In this document: piece by piece, positions 1 through 5,859 of the stretch | How positions within the stretch are numbered: the first letter of the stretch is position 1 | Layout of the letters: the number at the start of each line of letters is the position of its first letter | NCBI GenBank assembly: GCA_964611525.1 | Contig: CAZTAL010000050.1 | Location: 1-10,105, forward strand | Source: JAAYJR01 sp964611525 | Lineage (GTDB): Bacteria > Bacteroidota > Bacteroidia > Bacteroidales > Prolixibacteraceae | Reading direction: 5' to 3' | Length of the DNA stretch: 10,105 nucleotides | Made by a program: the position numbers and the translations under genes | Notes under the pieces: model-generated | The model's input: only the letters and a program-made list of their open reading frames with translations | Database searches by the model: none | What the model was told of the DNA's origin: nothing

Positions 1-1524
1 TTTATATAATCTGTATAGCCAATTAAAGCCTTCTTTTTGATAATTACGTAATGTTGCATTTAACCCGCCAGGTAATTTTGTGGAAATTCCTGCTCCTGAC
101 AACCGGTTTAAAGCATTGATTATGGAATGATCGGCTGGTTGCAATATATGTCTGATCAAAGGGTAATGACTTTTCCTGAACTGAAGTCTCTCCCCCTGCC
201 TTTGTGCAAAAGACATTAAATCCTTATAACGGGCAAACCACTCCTCAGGAATTATGGCTATTTCCCCATTAGGCAGCTCAAATTCACGAATATCGTTTAA
301 TATGTGCTTTTTCAGCCTTATAAAAGGAAAACTGAATTCACCAAATGTTACTGTAGCATATACATCGAACCAGTCTCCCGATAGTTCAGGCTTCACTGAC
401 AACTGGTGTTCGCCCGTAAAATATTTATTGGAAAGTTTTTCCTGCTTAAAGCCGATATCCTTTTTATTCAGAAGTGGCTTGTTTTTATTAAGCCAGTTAA
501 TAAAATAATATAAAGCATCTTCTTTGTTAAGCAATTCCATGGACGGCAGGGAGAAAAATCCGTTTTTCTCTTTTAATCCTGTTTCGGAAATTTTTTTTAA
601 TACATCTTTTTCCCATTCCTGATCACGGCATGTTTTTATGAAAACATATTCATTATTTTTTTTCTGAAACTTTACTATGACTCTTTTAGGTGAATTCAGA
701 GGAAAATATTCATCGTTATAATAAAAATATAATGCAAGACAGGGCTCAAAATTCAGATTGTATTCCAAAGCAAGTAAAGCAGACTTCTTTGTACCGCCTT
801 CAATTATTTGAAATCCTTCAGATTTAACGTCAAAATTCCTGATAGCTTTTTTTATAAAACCGGCATAATATCTATCTTCCATGGAATGCGGAATGGAAAC
901 ATATTCCTTATTCATAAATGGTACCAGTTTTTTTGAATCCAGTTTCTCAAAAGATATAAGATGGGAATTGTGCAAAAAAAGGCATGGGTTATTGGTAATT
1001 ATTTTGATATTACTCTTGTTAAGAGCAAATTTTTTGTCATTTATAAAAATTTTTAACTGATAACGCGTTTCGGTTTTCGTCCGCTGAAAGAAAAAAACAG
1101 GCCTTGCAAAAAACGGTTGTACCTGAATTTCATCGTCAGAATGCAGATTTGAATATTTTGCTTTCTTATTAAACAGTCTTACCGGACTAACCATTAAAAT
1201 ATTGATAGCCTCAAACATGCATTTATTTATAAAGGGGGAAATATATTTTTGAAAATAGTCTGGATTAAGATCAGAAAAAAAATCTGTGACTTTTTCTGCA
1301 CGGGAGAATTTTTTCATCAAATTTCTCTCGCTGTATTTTCCTATAATCTTTACCAATTTTTCTTCATACGGCTGGAACTTGTAGTTTATATTATTTAAAT
1401 TAGACGAATTAACAATTGTTTCAAGCGAGTAGAAATTTTCTTTCTTCCTTATAAGATAAGGCATAAACACGTTACCCAAGTACCGATGTTGAGCTAAAGT
1501 AATTATAAATTCTAATTTCCCCAT
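1..1524 (-). CDS. SNF2-family DEAD/DEAH-box helicase, N-terminal half (cut by window edge)
   Basis: Reading the minus strand from the ATG at 1524-1522, the frame stays open for 508 codons to base 1 with no stop, so the gene continues beyond the left edge. The last codons (residues 492-508) read LRNYQKEGFNWLYRLYK. This is the LRxYQxEGxxWL element found just before the Walker A motif of SNF2/Swi2 ATPases. Residues 1-490 would then be the long N-terminal region seen in Bacteroidetes SNF2 proteins of roughly 950-1000 residues. It is mixed alpha/beta, Lys- and Phe-rich, and shows no Cys/His zinc motif or signal peptide. The family translocates on double-stranded DNA with ATP and remodels protein-DNA complexes; its role in these bacteria is poorly known. 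An in-frame TAA lies 10 codons upstream, so the start is this ATG or a TTG three codons earlier. The motor domain is outside the window, so the assignment rests on one motif plus overall layout. Confidence 0.82.
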   Translation of the reverse strand, partial: MGKLEFIITLAQHRYLGNVFMPYLIRKKENFYSLETIVNSSNLNNINYKFQPYEEKLVKIIGKYSERNLMKKFSRAEKVTDFFSDLNPDYFQKYISPFINKCMFEAINILMVSPVRLFNKKAKYSNLHSDDEIQVQPFFARPVFFFQRTKTETRYQLKIFINDKKFALNKSNIKIITNNPCLFLHNSHLISFEKLDSKKLVPFMNKEYVSIPHSMEDRYYAGFIKKAIRNFDVKSEGFQIIEGGTKKSALLALEYNLNFEPCLALYFYYNDEYFPLNSPKRVIVKFQKKNNEYVFIKTCRDQEWEKDVLKKISETGLKEKNGFFSLPSMELLNKEDALYYFINWLNKNKPLLNKKDIGFKQEKLSNKYFTGEHQLSVKPELSGDWFDVYATVTFGEFSFPFIRLKKHILNDIREFELPNGEIAIIPEEWFARYKDLMSFAQRQGERLQFRKSHYPLIRHILQPADHSIINALNRLSGAGISTKLPGGLNATLRNYQKEGFNWLYRLYK

Positions 1525-1556
1525 TCGTTGCAAACAAAGTTCAGTAAAAAATTACC

Positions 1557-1586
1557 CAAATATAATTTGGATGAAAAGAACTTCAA
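1557..1586 (-). promoter_or_regulatory. Bacteroidetes-type promoter for the SNF2 gene
   Basis: On the minus strand TTG (1586-1584), 19 bases, then TATATTTG (1564-1557) fit the Bacteroidetes primary-sigma consensus (-33 TTTG, -7 TAnnTTTG). The -7 box ends 32 bases before the ATG at 1524, which gives a short leader of about 25 bases. Seen by pattern only; no transcript data. Confidence 0.6.
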
Positions 1587-1704
1587 TTTTTTTACTTAGA
1601 AAATTTATCACTTAATAATTAATAGCTGAGTTCACTGCAAAAAAAATATTTGGTTAACAAAGGCTAAGCAGTATTACCTAAATTATTAACTTTACAAAAA
1701 AAAT

Positions 1705-2358
1705 ATGATTATGGAACAACTGTTTGTTAATGAAATTAAGTTATCAAGACCAGTTAATTTATCCAAAGCGGAACATTTGCTGGAACAGGAGTCAATTATA
1801 CACTCAATAAATAATTTAAACTGGGGTGATTTTCAATACCGGCCTAAAGTAGAATTCCGTATAGCACATGTAAAAAATGAGATATGGCTTAAGTATTATG
1901 TCAATGAAAAACATATTTTGGCCAGAGAGACTAATATAAATGGTAATGTTCATAAAGACAGTTGTGTGGAATTTTTCATTTCTCCAGTAGAACACAATTA
2001 TTACAATTTTGAATTCAACTGTATCGGTACAATAAAAGTAGGTTATGGCCATGGAAGACACAATAGAAAATATGTAGATCCGGAATTAATTCAAAAAATT
2101 ATAGTCAAATCTACTTTAGGTAATGAACCTTTCGAAGAAAAGACAGGGGGTTTTGAATGGGAAATGATGATACGAATACCCATTGAATGTTTTACATACA
2201 GTAAATTAAAGACCTTCAGTGGCCTGAAAGCCAGGGGCAATCTTTACAAGTGCGGTGATGATACCTCCGAACCTCATTTTGTTACATGGAAACCAGTAAA
2301 GACCAAAAATCCTGATTATCACCGTCCGGAATATTTCGGAGATATTCATTTTGAATAA
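1705..2358 (+). CDS. Carbohydrate-binding family 9-like (DOMON/CBM9) protein
   Basis: This 217-residue protein matches the single-domain CBM9-like proteins of Bacteroidales in length and motif order. These are DSCVEFFISP (85-94), YYNFEFNCIG (99-108), NLYKCGD (179-185), HFVTWKPV (191-198) and a closing YHRPEYFGDIHFE (205-217). The fold is a DOMON-like beta sandwich; in true CBM9 modules it binds sugar chain ends. Here there is no attached enzyme domain and no signal peptide: the N-terminus is polar (MIMEQLFVNEIKLSRP). A cytoplasmic role, or binding of something other than a polysaccharide, is therefore possible. Translation could start at 1705 or at the second ATG at 1711; no Shine-Dalgarno separates them. 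The gene stands alone, divergent from the SNF2 gene, and I found no convincing promoter in the 180-base gap. The family call is firm from motif memory; the ligand is unknown. Confidence 0.8.
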   Translation: MIMEQLFVNEIKLSRPVNLSKAEHLLEQESIIHSINNLNWGDFQYRPKVEFRIAHVKNEIWLKYYVNEKHILARETNINGNVHKDSCVEFFISPVEHNYYNFEFNCIGTIKVGYGHGRHNRKYVDPELIQKIIVKSTLGNEPFEEKTGGFEWEMMIRIPIECFTYSKLKTFSGLKARGNLYKCGDDTSEPHFVTWKPVKTKNPDYHRPEYFGDIHFE

Positions 2359-2506
2359 TTGTTTTTTAATATTTTATAGATTTATCACTTGTCCCCAATT
2401 TTATCTATGTTAGTTTAAATGGACTCCAATTAAATTACCGTATATTGTCTTTCCACTTTTTAAAAAAGGCTCAATATTAAAATCTATTAAAAAAATTTAT
2501 AAAACA

Positions 2507-2538
2507 TTTGCATTTTACACATAGGTGCATTATATTTG
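2507..2538 (+). promoter_or_regulatory. Bacteroidetes-type promoter for the DUF134-DUF5320 pair
   Basis: TTTG (2507-2510), 20 bases, TATATTTG (2531-2538) is a full match to the primary-sigma consensus of Bacteroidetes. Transcription should begin near 2544-2547, about 20 bases before the ATG at 2566. This rules out the in-frame TTG at 2536, which lies inside the -7 box, as the DUF134 start. Confidence 0.7.
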
Positions 2539-2565
2539 AATTGTACTTTTATATTAAATACAATA

Positions 2566-3009
2566 ATGCCTAGGCCAAGACGAAACAGATTTGTATATGA
2601 ACCTCCACTCTTTACTGAGTTTAAACCCGTGGGGGTGTCTGCAAGATCATTGCTTCAGAACCGGTTAACGATAGATGAATATGAAGCTGTCCGTTTAGCT
2701 GATCATCAAGGTTACTCTCATGAAGAAGCGGCTGAAGAAATGCAGATTTCACGTTCTACATTTTCCCGGCTTGTAGTAATTGCCAGGAAAAAAATTGCTG
2801 ATAGTTTAGTCAATGGTAAAGTATTGATAATTGAAGGTGGCAACATATATTTCAGAAATAATATTATTCGTTGCCTTAATTGTGGAAATATTTTTAAGAT
2901 AAGAATAAACAGTTCACTCCTTAAATGTCCTGTATGCCAGTCGACCAATTTGCAAAATTTGGCCGGTGGTTTTGGCCATGGCAGGGGTGACAGAAAAATG
3001 AAAAATTAA
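2566..3009 (+). CDS. DUF134 / UPF0251 family predicted DNA-binding protein with zinc ribbon
   Basis: From the ATG at 2566 the protein has 147 residues and opens with MPRPRR, the hallmark N-terminus of the DUF134 (UPF0251) family. Residues 34-80 form a sigma-region-4-like helix-turn-helix: a first helix (IDEYEAVRLAD), then EEAAEEMQISRSTFSRLV, which includes the recognition helix. The C-terminus adds a putative zinc ribbon with Cys103/Cys106 (CLNC) and Cys121/Cys124 (CPVC), and ends in a Gly/His-rich tail (GGFGHGRGDRK, 134-144). The family is predicted to regulate transcription. In anaerobes it often sits beside DUF5320, NifX-like or Mrp/NBP35-type Fe-S genes, and a DUF5320 gene follows here by 20 bases. 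The longer reading from TTG 2536 is rejected because that codon overlaps the promoter. The target genes are unknown; autoregulation of the pair is a reasonable inference. Confidence 0.88.
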   Translation: MPRPRRNRFVYEPPLFTEFKPVGVSARSLLQNRLTIDEYEAVRLADHQGYSHEEAAEEMQISRSTFSRLVVIARKKIADSLVNGKVLIIEGGNIYFRNNIIRCLNCGNIFKIRINSSLLKCPVCQSTNLQNLAGGFGHGRGDRKMKN

Positions 3010-3016
3010 TTAATTT

Positions 3017-3024
3017 AAAGGAGG
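3017..3024 (+). promoter_or_regulatory. Strong Shine-Dalgarno (AAAGGAGG) of the DUF5320 gene
   Basis: AAAGGAGG lies 5 bases before the ATG at 3030, which is textbook spacing. It is notable because the other gene starts in this window (SNF2, CBM9-like, RNase Y, ZapA, M23, C69) have AT-rich leaders without such a site, as is usual in Bacteroidetes. It decides the start of the DUF5320 gene. Confidence 0.85.
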
Positions 3025-3029
3025 TAATT

Positions 3030-3347
3030 ATGCCAGGATTTGACAGAACAGGACCAGAAGGTGCAGGTCCTATGACCGGCAGACAGCTTGGCCGGTGTAC
3101 AGGAAACACACGTGTAACTCAGAGAAGAGGTTTTGGATACGGAAGGGGTTATGGATTCGGGCGAGGACCCGGCTGGGGAAGAGGTTTTGGCTTCCGCTGG
3201 GGAAACCCTTTCAGGCAATACCCCGATGACTATATACCGGCATCCGATGAAACATTTCTCGAAAATGAAGTCCGTACCCTGAAAGACCAACTTTCATTTA
3301 TGGAAAAGGAACTGGAAAAAGTCCGTAAAGAAAAAAAGGAAGAATAG
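3030..3347 (+). CDS. DUF5320 domain protein, Gly/Arg-rich with C-terminal coiled coil
   Basis: This 105-residue protein begins MPGFDRTGPEGAGPMTGRQL, the signature start of DUF5320 proteins (MPxxDxTGPxGxGPMTGR). Cys23 follows in the GRCTG segment. Residues 31-60 are a low-complexity Gly/Arg/Phe/Tyr tract (GYGRGYGFGRGPGWGRGFGF). Residues 75-105 form a charged coiled coil (LENEVRTLKDQLSFMEKELEKV). There is no signal peptide or membrane segment. The family has no proven function; in other anaerobes it sits near DUF134, NifX/NifB-type and Mrp-like ATPase genes, which hints at metal or Fe-S handling. Here it is co-transcribed with the DUF134 gene, but no such metal gene is in the window. Bases 3061-3240 are about 55 % GC by hand count, against about 25-35 % in neighbouring genes, partly because of Gly and Arg codons. 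Family certain; function unknown. Confidence 0.85.
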   Translation: MPGFDRTGPEGAGPMTGRQLGRCTGNTRVTQRRGFGYGRGYGFGRGPGWGRGFGFRWGNPFRQYPDDYIPASDETFLENEVRTLKDQLSFMEKELEKVRKEKKEE

Positions 3348-3362
3348 AAATTTTTAGGGATA

Positions 3363-3440
3363 TGTCGGTTTTCAACCGGCAGAGTTTCTTACCCTAAGGG
3401 GTATTTTTGATTACTCTTAGGGTAAGTTAATTTTTATTTG
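3363..3440. terminator. Convergent transcription end with several hairpins
   Basis: Three inverted repeats lie between the converging DUF5320 and rny genes. TGTCGGTT/AACCGGCA (3363-3381) is an 8-bp stem with one G-T pair and a 3-base loop. TACCC/GGGTA (3390-3403) has a 4-base loop and is followed by five T's, so it suits plus-strand termination. CTTACCCTAAG (3388-3398) and CTTAGGGTAAG (3416-3426) form a perfect 11-bp stem over a 17-base loop, followed on the plus strand by TTAATTTTTATTT. The last two share their left arm and exclude each other. On the minus strand no T run follows a stem directly, so termination of rny is less clear. Confidence 0.65.
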
Positions 3441-4996
3441 GCATAACTGACAACCCTGGTTTCTCTGATTACTGTTATTTTTATCTGACCCGGATAAGTC
3501 ATTTCATCCTGGATTCGTTTTGAAATATCAAAAGAAAGTTGTTCAGTTTCCTGATCATTCATTTTATCTGCTCCGACTATCACTCTCAATTCACGTCCTG
3601 CTTGTATAGCATATGTTTTTGTAACCCCGGGATATGATAAAGCCAAATCTTCAAGGTCTTTCAGACGTTTGATATAAGATTCCACCACTTCTCTGCGCGC
3701 ACCCGGTCGGGCACCGGAGATAGCATCACATACCTGGACTATGGGAGAAAGCAGAGTTTGCATTTCAATTTCATCGTGATGTGCACCTATTGCATTAATA
3801 ATATCAGGCTTTTCTTTATATTTTTCTGCCAATTTCATGCCAAGGATAGCATGGGGTAATTCAGGTTCATCGTCCGGTACTTTCCCTATATCGTGCAACA
3901 AACCGGCACGTCTGGCCTTTTTCGGATTTAAATCCAATTCAGAAGCCATTATAGCACACAGATTAGCAACTTCACGGGAGTGCTGTAATAAATTCTGTCC
4001 GTATGAAGAACGATATTTCATTTTACCTATCAGTCTGGTTAACTCCGGATGCAAACCATGTATTCCAAGATCGATAGCAGTTCGTTTCCCTGTTTCAATC
4101 ACCTCTTCTTCCACCTGTTTTTTTACTTTTTCAACTACTTCTTCTATGCGTGCAGGGTGAATGCGTCCGTCAGTAATCAACTGATGGAGGGCAAGCCGGG
4201 CTATTTCACGCCTTACAGGGTCAAAAGCAGAAAGTACAATGGCTTCCGGTGTATCATCAACTACTATTTCTACGCCGGTTGCTGCTTCCAGTGCGCGAAT
4301 ATTTCGTCCCTCACGTCCAATAATACGGCCTTTAATCTCATCACTTTCAATGTGGAAGATAGTAACTGCATTTTCTATTGATGTTTCAGTAGCTACTCTT
4401 TGTATAGATTTTACCACAATTTTTTTGGCCTCTTTATTTGCAGTTTGTTTAGCTTCCTCCATAATTTCATTAATATAGGCTACTGCTTCTGATTTTGCCT
4501 CTTCCTTAAGTGACTCAACTAGTTGTTCCTTAGCCTGTTCAGCCGATAATCCTGAAATTTGTTCAAGTTTTTCAAGATTTTGGCGGTGTAATTTATCCAG
4601 CTCTTCTCTCTTATTTTCCACACGCTGCAATTGCATATTTAGGTTGTCACGAATTGCTTCCGTTTCTTTTTTTGTGATCTCGAATTCCTTAATTTTTTTC
4701 TGCAAATCTTCACGTCGCTGATTAACTGAATTTTCCCTTTGGTTCAGTTTATTTTCCAGTTGGCTGATTTTGGAATTTTTTTCTTGAATATACTTTTCGT
4801 GTTCTCCTTTCAGTTGCAGAAATTTTTCTTTGGCCTGCAGCATTTTATCCTTTTTCAGTACTTCCCCTTCACTTTCTGCTTCATCTATAATCTGCCTTTT
4901 TTTCTTTTTCAGGGTATTATCCCAAAAAAAATAAGCCAATACCCCTCCTACGAAAAAACCTGTCACGGTACCTATTAATATTTGTATCCAATTCAT
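3434..4996 (-). CDS. rny: Ribonuclease Y
   Basis: This 520-residue protein has the complete RNase Y layout. A membrane anchor lies at residues 5-25 and a long charged coiled coil at about 28-190. A KH domain carries GRIIGREGRNI at 223-233. An HD domain has His339, the His368-Asp369 pair (LLHDIGK), His406/His407 (GAHHDE) and Asp424 as likely metal ligands. The C-terminus ends in the family's YPGQIKITVIRETRVVSYAK. It is an endoribonuclease that starts mRNA decay at the inner membrane. No catalytic residue is missing and the length is normal (about 520). The ATG at 4996 places the membrane segment right at the N-terminus, as expected, and the leader is AT-rich without Shine-Dalgarno. It is the last gene of a minus-strand run after zapA, 114 bases away across a gap that holds a hairpin, so it may be partly uncoupled from zapA. 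Confidence 0.97.
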   Translation of the reverse strand: MNWIQILIGTVTGFFVGGVLAYFFWDNTLKKKKRQIIDEAESEGEVLKKDKMLQAKEKFLQLKGEHEKYIQEKNSKISQLENKLNQRENSVNQRREDLQKKIKEFEITKKETEAIRDNLNMQLQRVENKREELDKLHRQNLEKLEQISGLSAEQAKEQLVESLKEEAKSEAVAYINEIMEEAKQTANKEAKKIVVKSIQRVATETSIENAVTIFHIESDEIKGRIIGREGRNIRALEAATGVEIVVDDTPEAIVLSAFDPVRREIARLALHQLITDGRIHPARIEEVVEKVKKQVEEEVIETGKRTAIDLGIHGLHPELTRLIGKMKYRSSYGQNLLQHSREVANLCAIMASELDLNPKKARRAGLLHDIGKVPDDEPELPHAILGMKLAEKYKEKPDIINAIGAHHDEIEMQTLLSPIVQVCDAISGARPGARREVVESYIKRLKDLEDLALSYPGVTKTYAIQAGRELRVIVGADKMNDQETEQLSFDISKRIQDEMTYPGQIKITVIRETRVVSYAK

Positions 4997-5027
4997 TATT
5001 TTTATTTTATTTTATTAATAATAACAA

Positions 5028-5076
5028 ACCCGTAATAAATCACTACAGTGTATAACTAAAGTAATTTAATACGGGT
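5028..5076 (-). other. Long imperfect hairpin between zapA and rny
   Basis: ACCCGTAATAAAT (5028-5040) and ATTTAATACGGGT (5064-5076) pair at 12 of 13 positions around a 23-base loop. The loop itself contains CACTACAGTG, a small self-complementary piece. On the transcribed (minus) strand the stem is followed by TTGTTATTATT, so it could act as a weak terminator or attenuator, an RNase processing site, or part of a small RNA. The hairpin is seen directly; its function is inferred. Confidence 0.45.
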
Positions 5077-5110
5077 CATTGATAAATTATATGTAATCTA
5101 ATATGTTACT

Positions 5111-5413
5111 TTACTTTCCGATCTTCTCTTTTATAAAATCCGCTATATCATCATTTAAGTTCCGCAATTCTTCGATGAAAAAATTATTTTCTTCACGCTG
5201 AATCAGTTCATTATGGTTGAGCGCAATTTGAAATGCTGCCATTGCCAATATGTCCTGTGGATCTTTATCCCTGAAAAGTTCTCTATATTTATTAACTGTT
5301 TCATTAACCGTTTTTGCAGCCAAACGGTGTCTCTCTTCATCTTTTCTGTCGATATTAAGAGGATACGTCCTCCCTTCTATCCTTATATTTATTCTTAGTT
5401 GATCCTTATTCAC
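5111..5413 (-). CDS. zapA: Cell division protein ZapA
   Basis: This 100-residue protein has the ZapA pattern. A short beta-hairpin N-terminus (RINIRIEGRTYPLNI) comes first. A helix with ERHRLAAKTVNETVNKYRE, DPQDILAMAAFQIALNH and a C-terminal coiled coil up to residue 100 follow. ZapA binds FtsZ in the cytoplasm and cross-links protofilaments in the division ring. Translation appears to start at GTG (5413-5411): no ATG in frame precedes the conserved N-terminal strand, and the frame is closed upstream by two TGA codons (5422-5417). The only nearby ATG (5420) is out of frame and runs into a stop after four codons. The gene follows the small coiled-coil gene by 6 bases in the same frame, and precedes rny. 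No Shine-Dalgarno is visible. Confidence 0.9.
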   Translation of the reverse strand: MNKDQLRINIRIEGRTYPLNIDRKDEERHRLAAKTVNETVNKYRELFRDKDPQDILAMAAFQIALNHNELIQREENNFFIEELRNLNDDIADFIKEKIGK

Positions 5414-5419
5414 GTTTCA

Positions 5420-5713
5420 TCACTTATTAAGTAATGCTATACATTTATCAATTTCCCGTACAATAATATTTATTTTATTTTTTGCCTCCCTGTTCTTATC
5501 AGAACCTGCAAGAATCTGGTTGGCAATTTTTATATTTTTATTTTCCCTGCCAAGTTCAGTTTTTTCCTGTTCAAGCAGGGTAATCTTCTGTTTTAAAATA
5601 GCTACCTTGCTTTCAAGTATTTTGTTCGAGACTTTCATTTTATCGAATTCATGAAATAACCTCTCTACATTAACTTTCAAATCATTCAGAAGCAAACTGT
5701 CTTCGTCGGTCAT
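5420..5713 (-). CDS. Small coiled-coil protein upstream of ZapA (Bacteroidetes conserved)
   Basis: This 97-residue protein is almost all heptad coiled coil. A long helix covers about residues 5-65 (LLLNDLKVNVERLFHEFDKM, then SKVAILKQKITLLEQEK), and the C-terminus is NIIVREIDKCIALLNK. A small protein with a similar REIDKCIALLN ending sits directly before zapA in many Bacteroidetes genomes (from memory), and is usually annotated as hypothetical. There is no signal peptide or membrane segment, so it acts in the cytoplasm. Its size, coiled-coil nature and tight coupling to zapA suggest a ZapB-like partner of the division ring; this is inference, since no sequence identity to ZapB can be shown by eye. 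It is the first gene of the operon, with its ATG at 5713-5711 and stop TGA at 5422-5420 followed at once by a second TGA. Confidence 0.8.
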   Translation of the reverse strand: MTDEDSLLLNDLKVNVERLFHEFDKMKVSNKILESKVAILKQKITLLEQEKTELGRENKNIKIANQILAGSDKNREAKNKINIIVREIDKCIALLNK

Positions 5714-5732
5714 TTTAGCTGCAATTAATTGA

Positions 5733-5740
5733 CAAAGTTA
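5733..5740 (-). promoter_or_regulatory. Likely -7 box of the coiled-coil/zapA/rny operon
   Basis: TAACTTTG on the minus strand matches TAnnTTTG in full and ends 19 bases before the ATG at 5713. At the -33 position, 19-20 bases further up, only a T run (around 5760-5763) is present, without the G of TTTG. It is the best candidate promoter for the operon. Confidence 0.45.
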
Positions 5741-5859
5741 ATATTTTTAGGTTATTGAAAAAATGTTTACAACAAAATGAAAAAAATAATGATACATATA
5801 TCTAAATTAGCGTAATTTGTGCTCCATTATTTTGTGTTCTGTTAAAAAAATTTTTACAG

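Noticed and set aside
254..508. 84-codon plus-strand frame
   Set aside because: It lies opposite the SNF2 coding frame, which is open across the whole region and ends in a clear helicase motif.
1645..1694. AATATTTG (1645) and TAACTTTA (1687) as promoters for the CBM9-like gene
   Set aside because: Each has a mismatch in the -7 box and lacks a -33 element at the right spacing.
2536..2565. Longer DUF134 start at TTG 2536
   Set aside because: The TTG lies within the -7 promoter box, the added residues are unlike the family, and MPRPRR at 2566 is the known family start.
3120..3215. Gly/Arg-rich tract as a DNA repeat or CRISPR-like array
   Set aside because: The repetition comes from the low-complexity protein sequence of the DUF5320 gene; there are no constant repeats with spacers.
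5827..5834. TTATTTTG as a promoter for the M23 gene
   Set aside because: It has one mismatch to TAnnTTTG and no TTTG at the proper distance; not enough to list.
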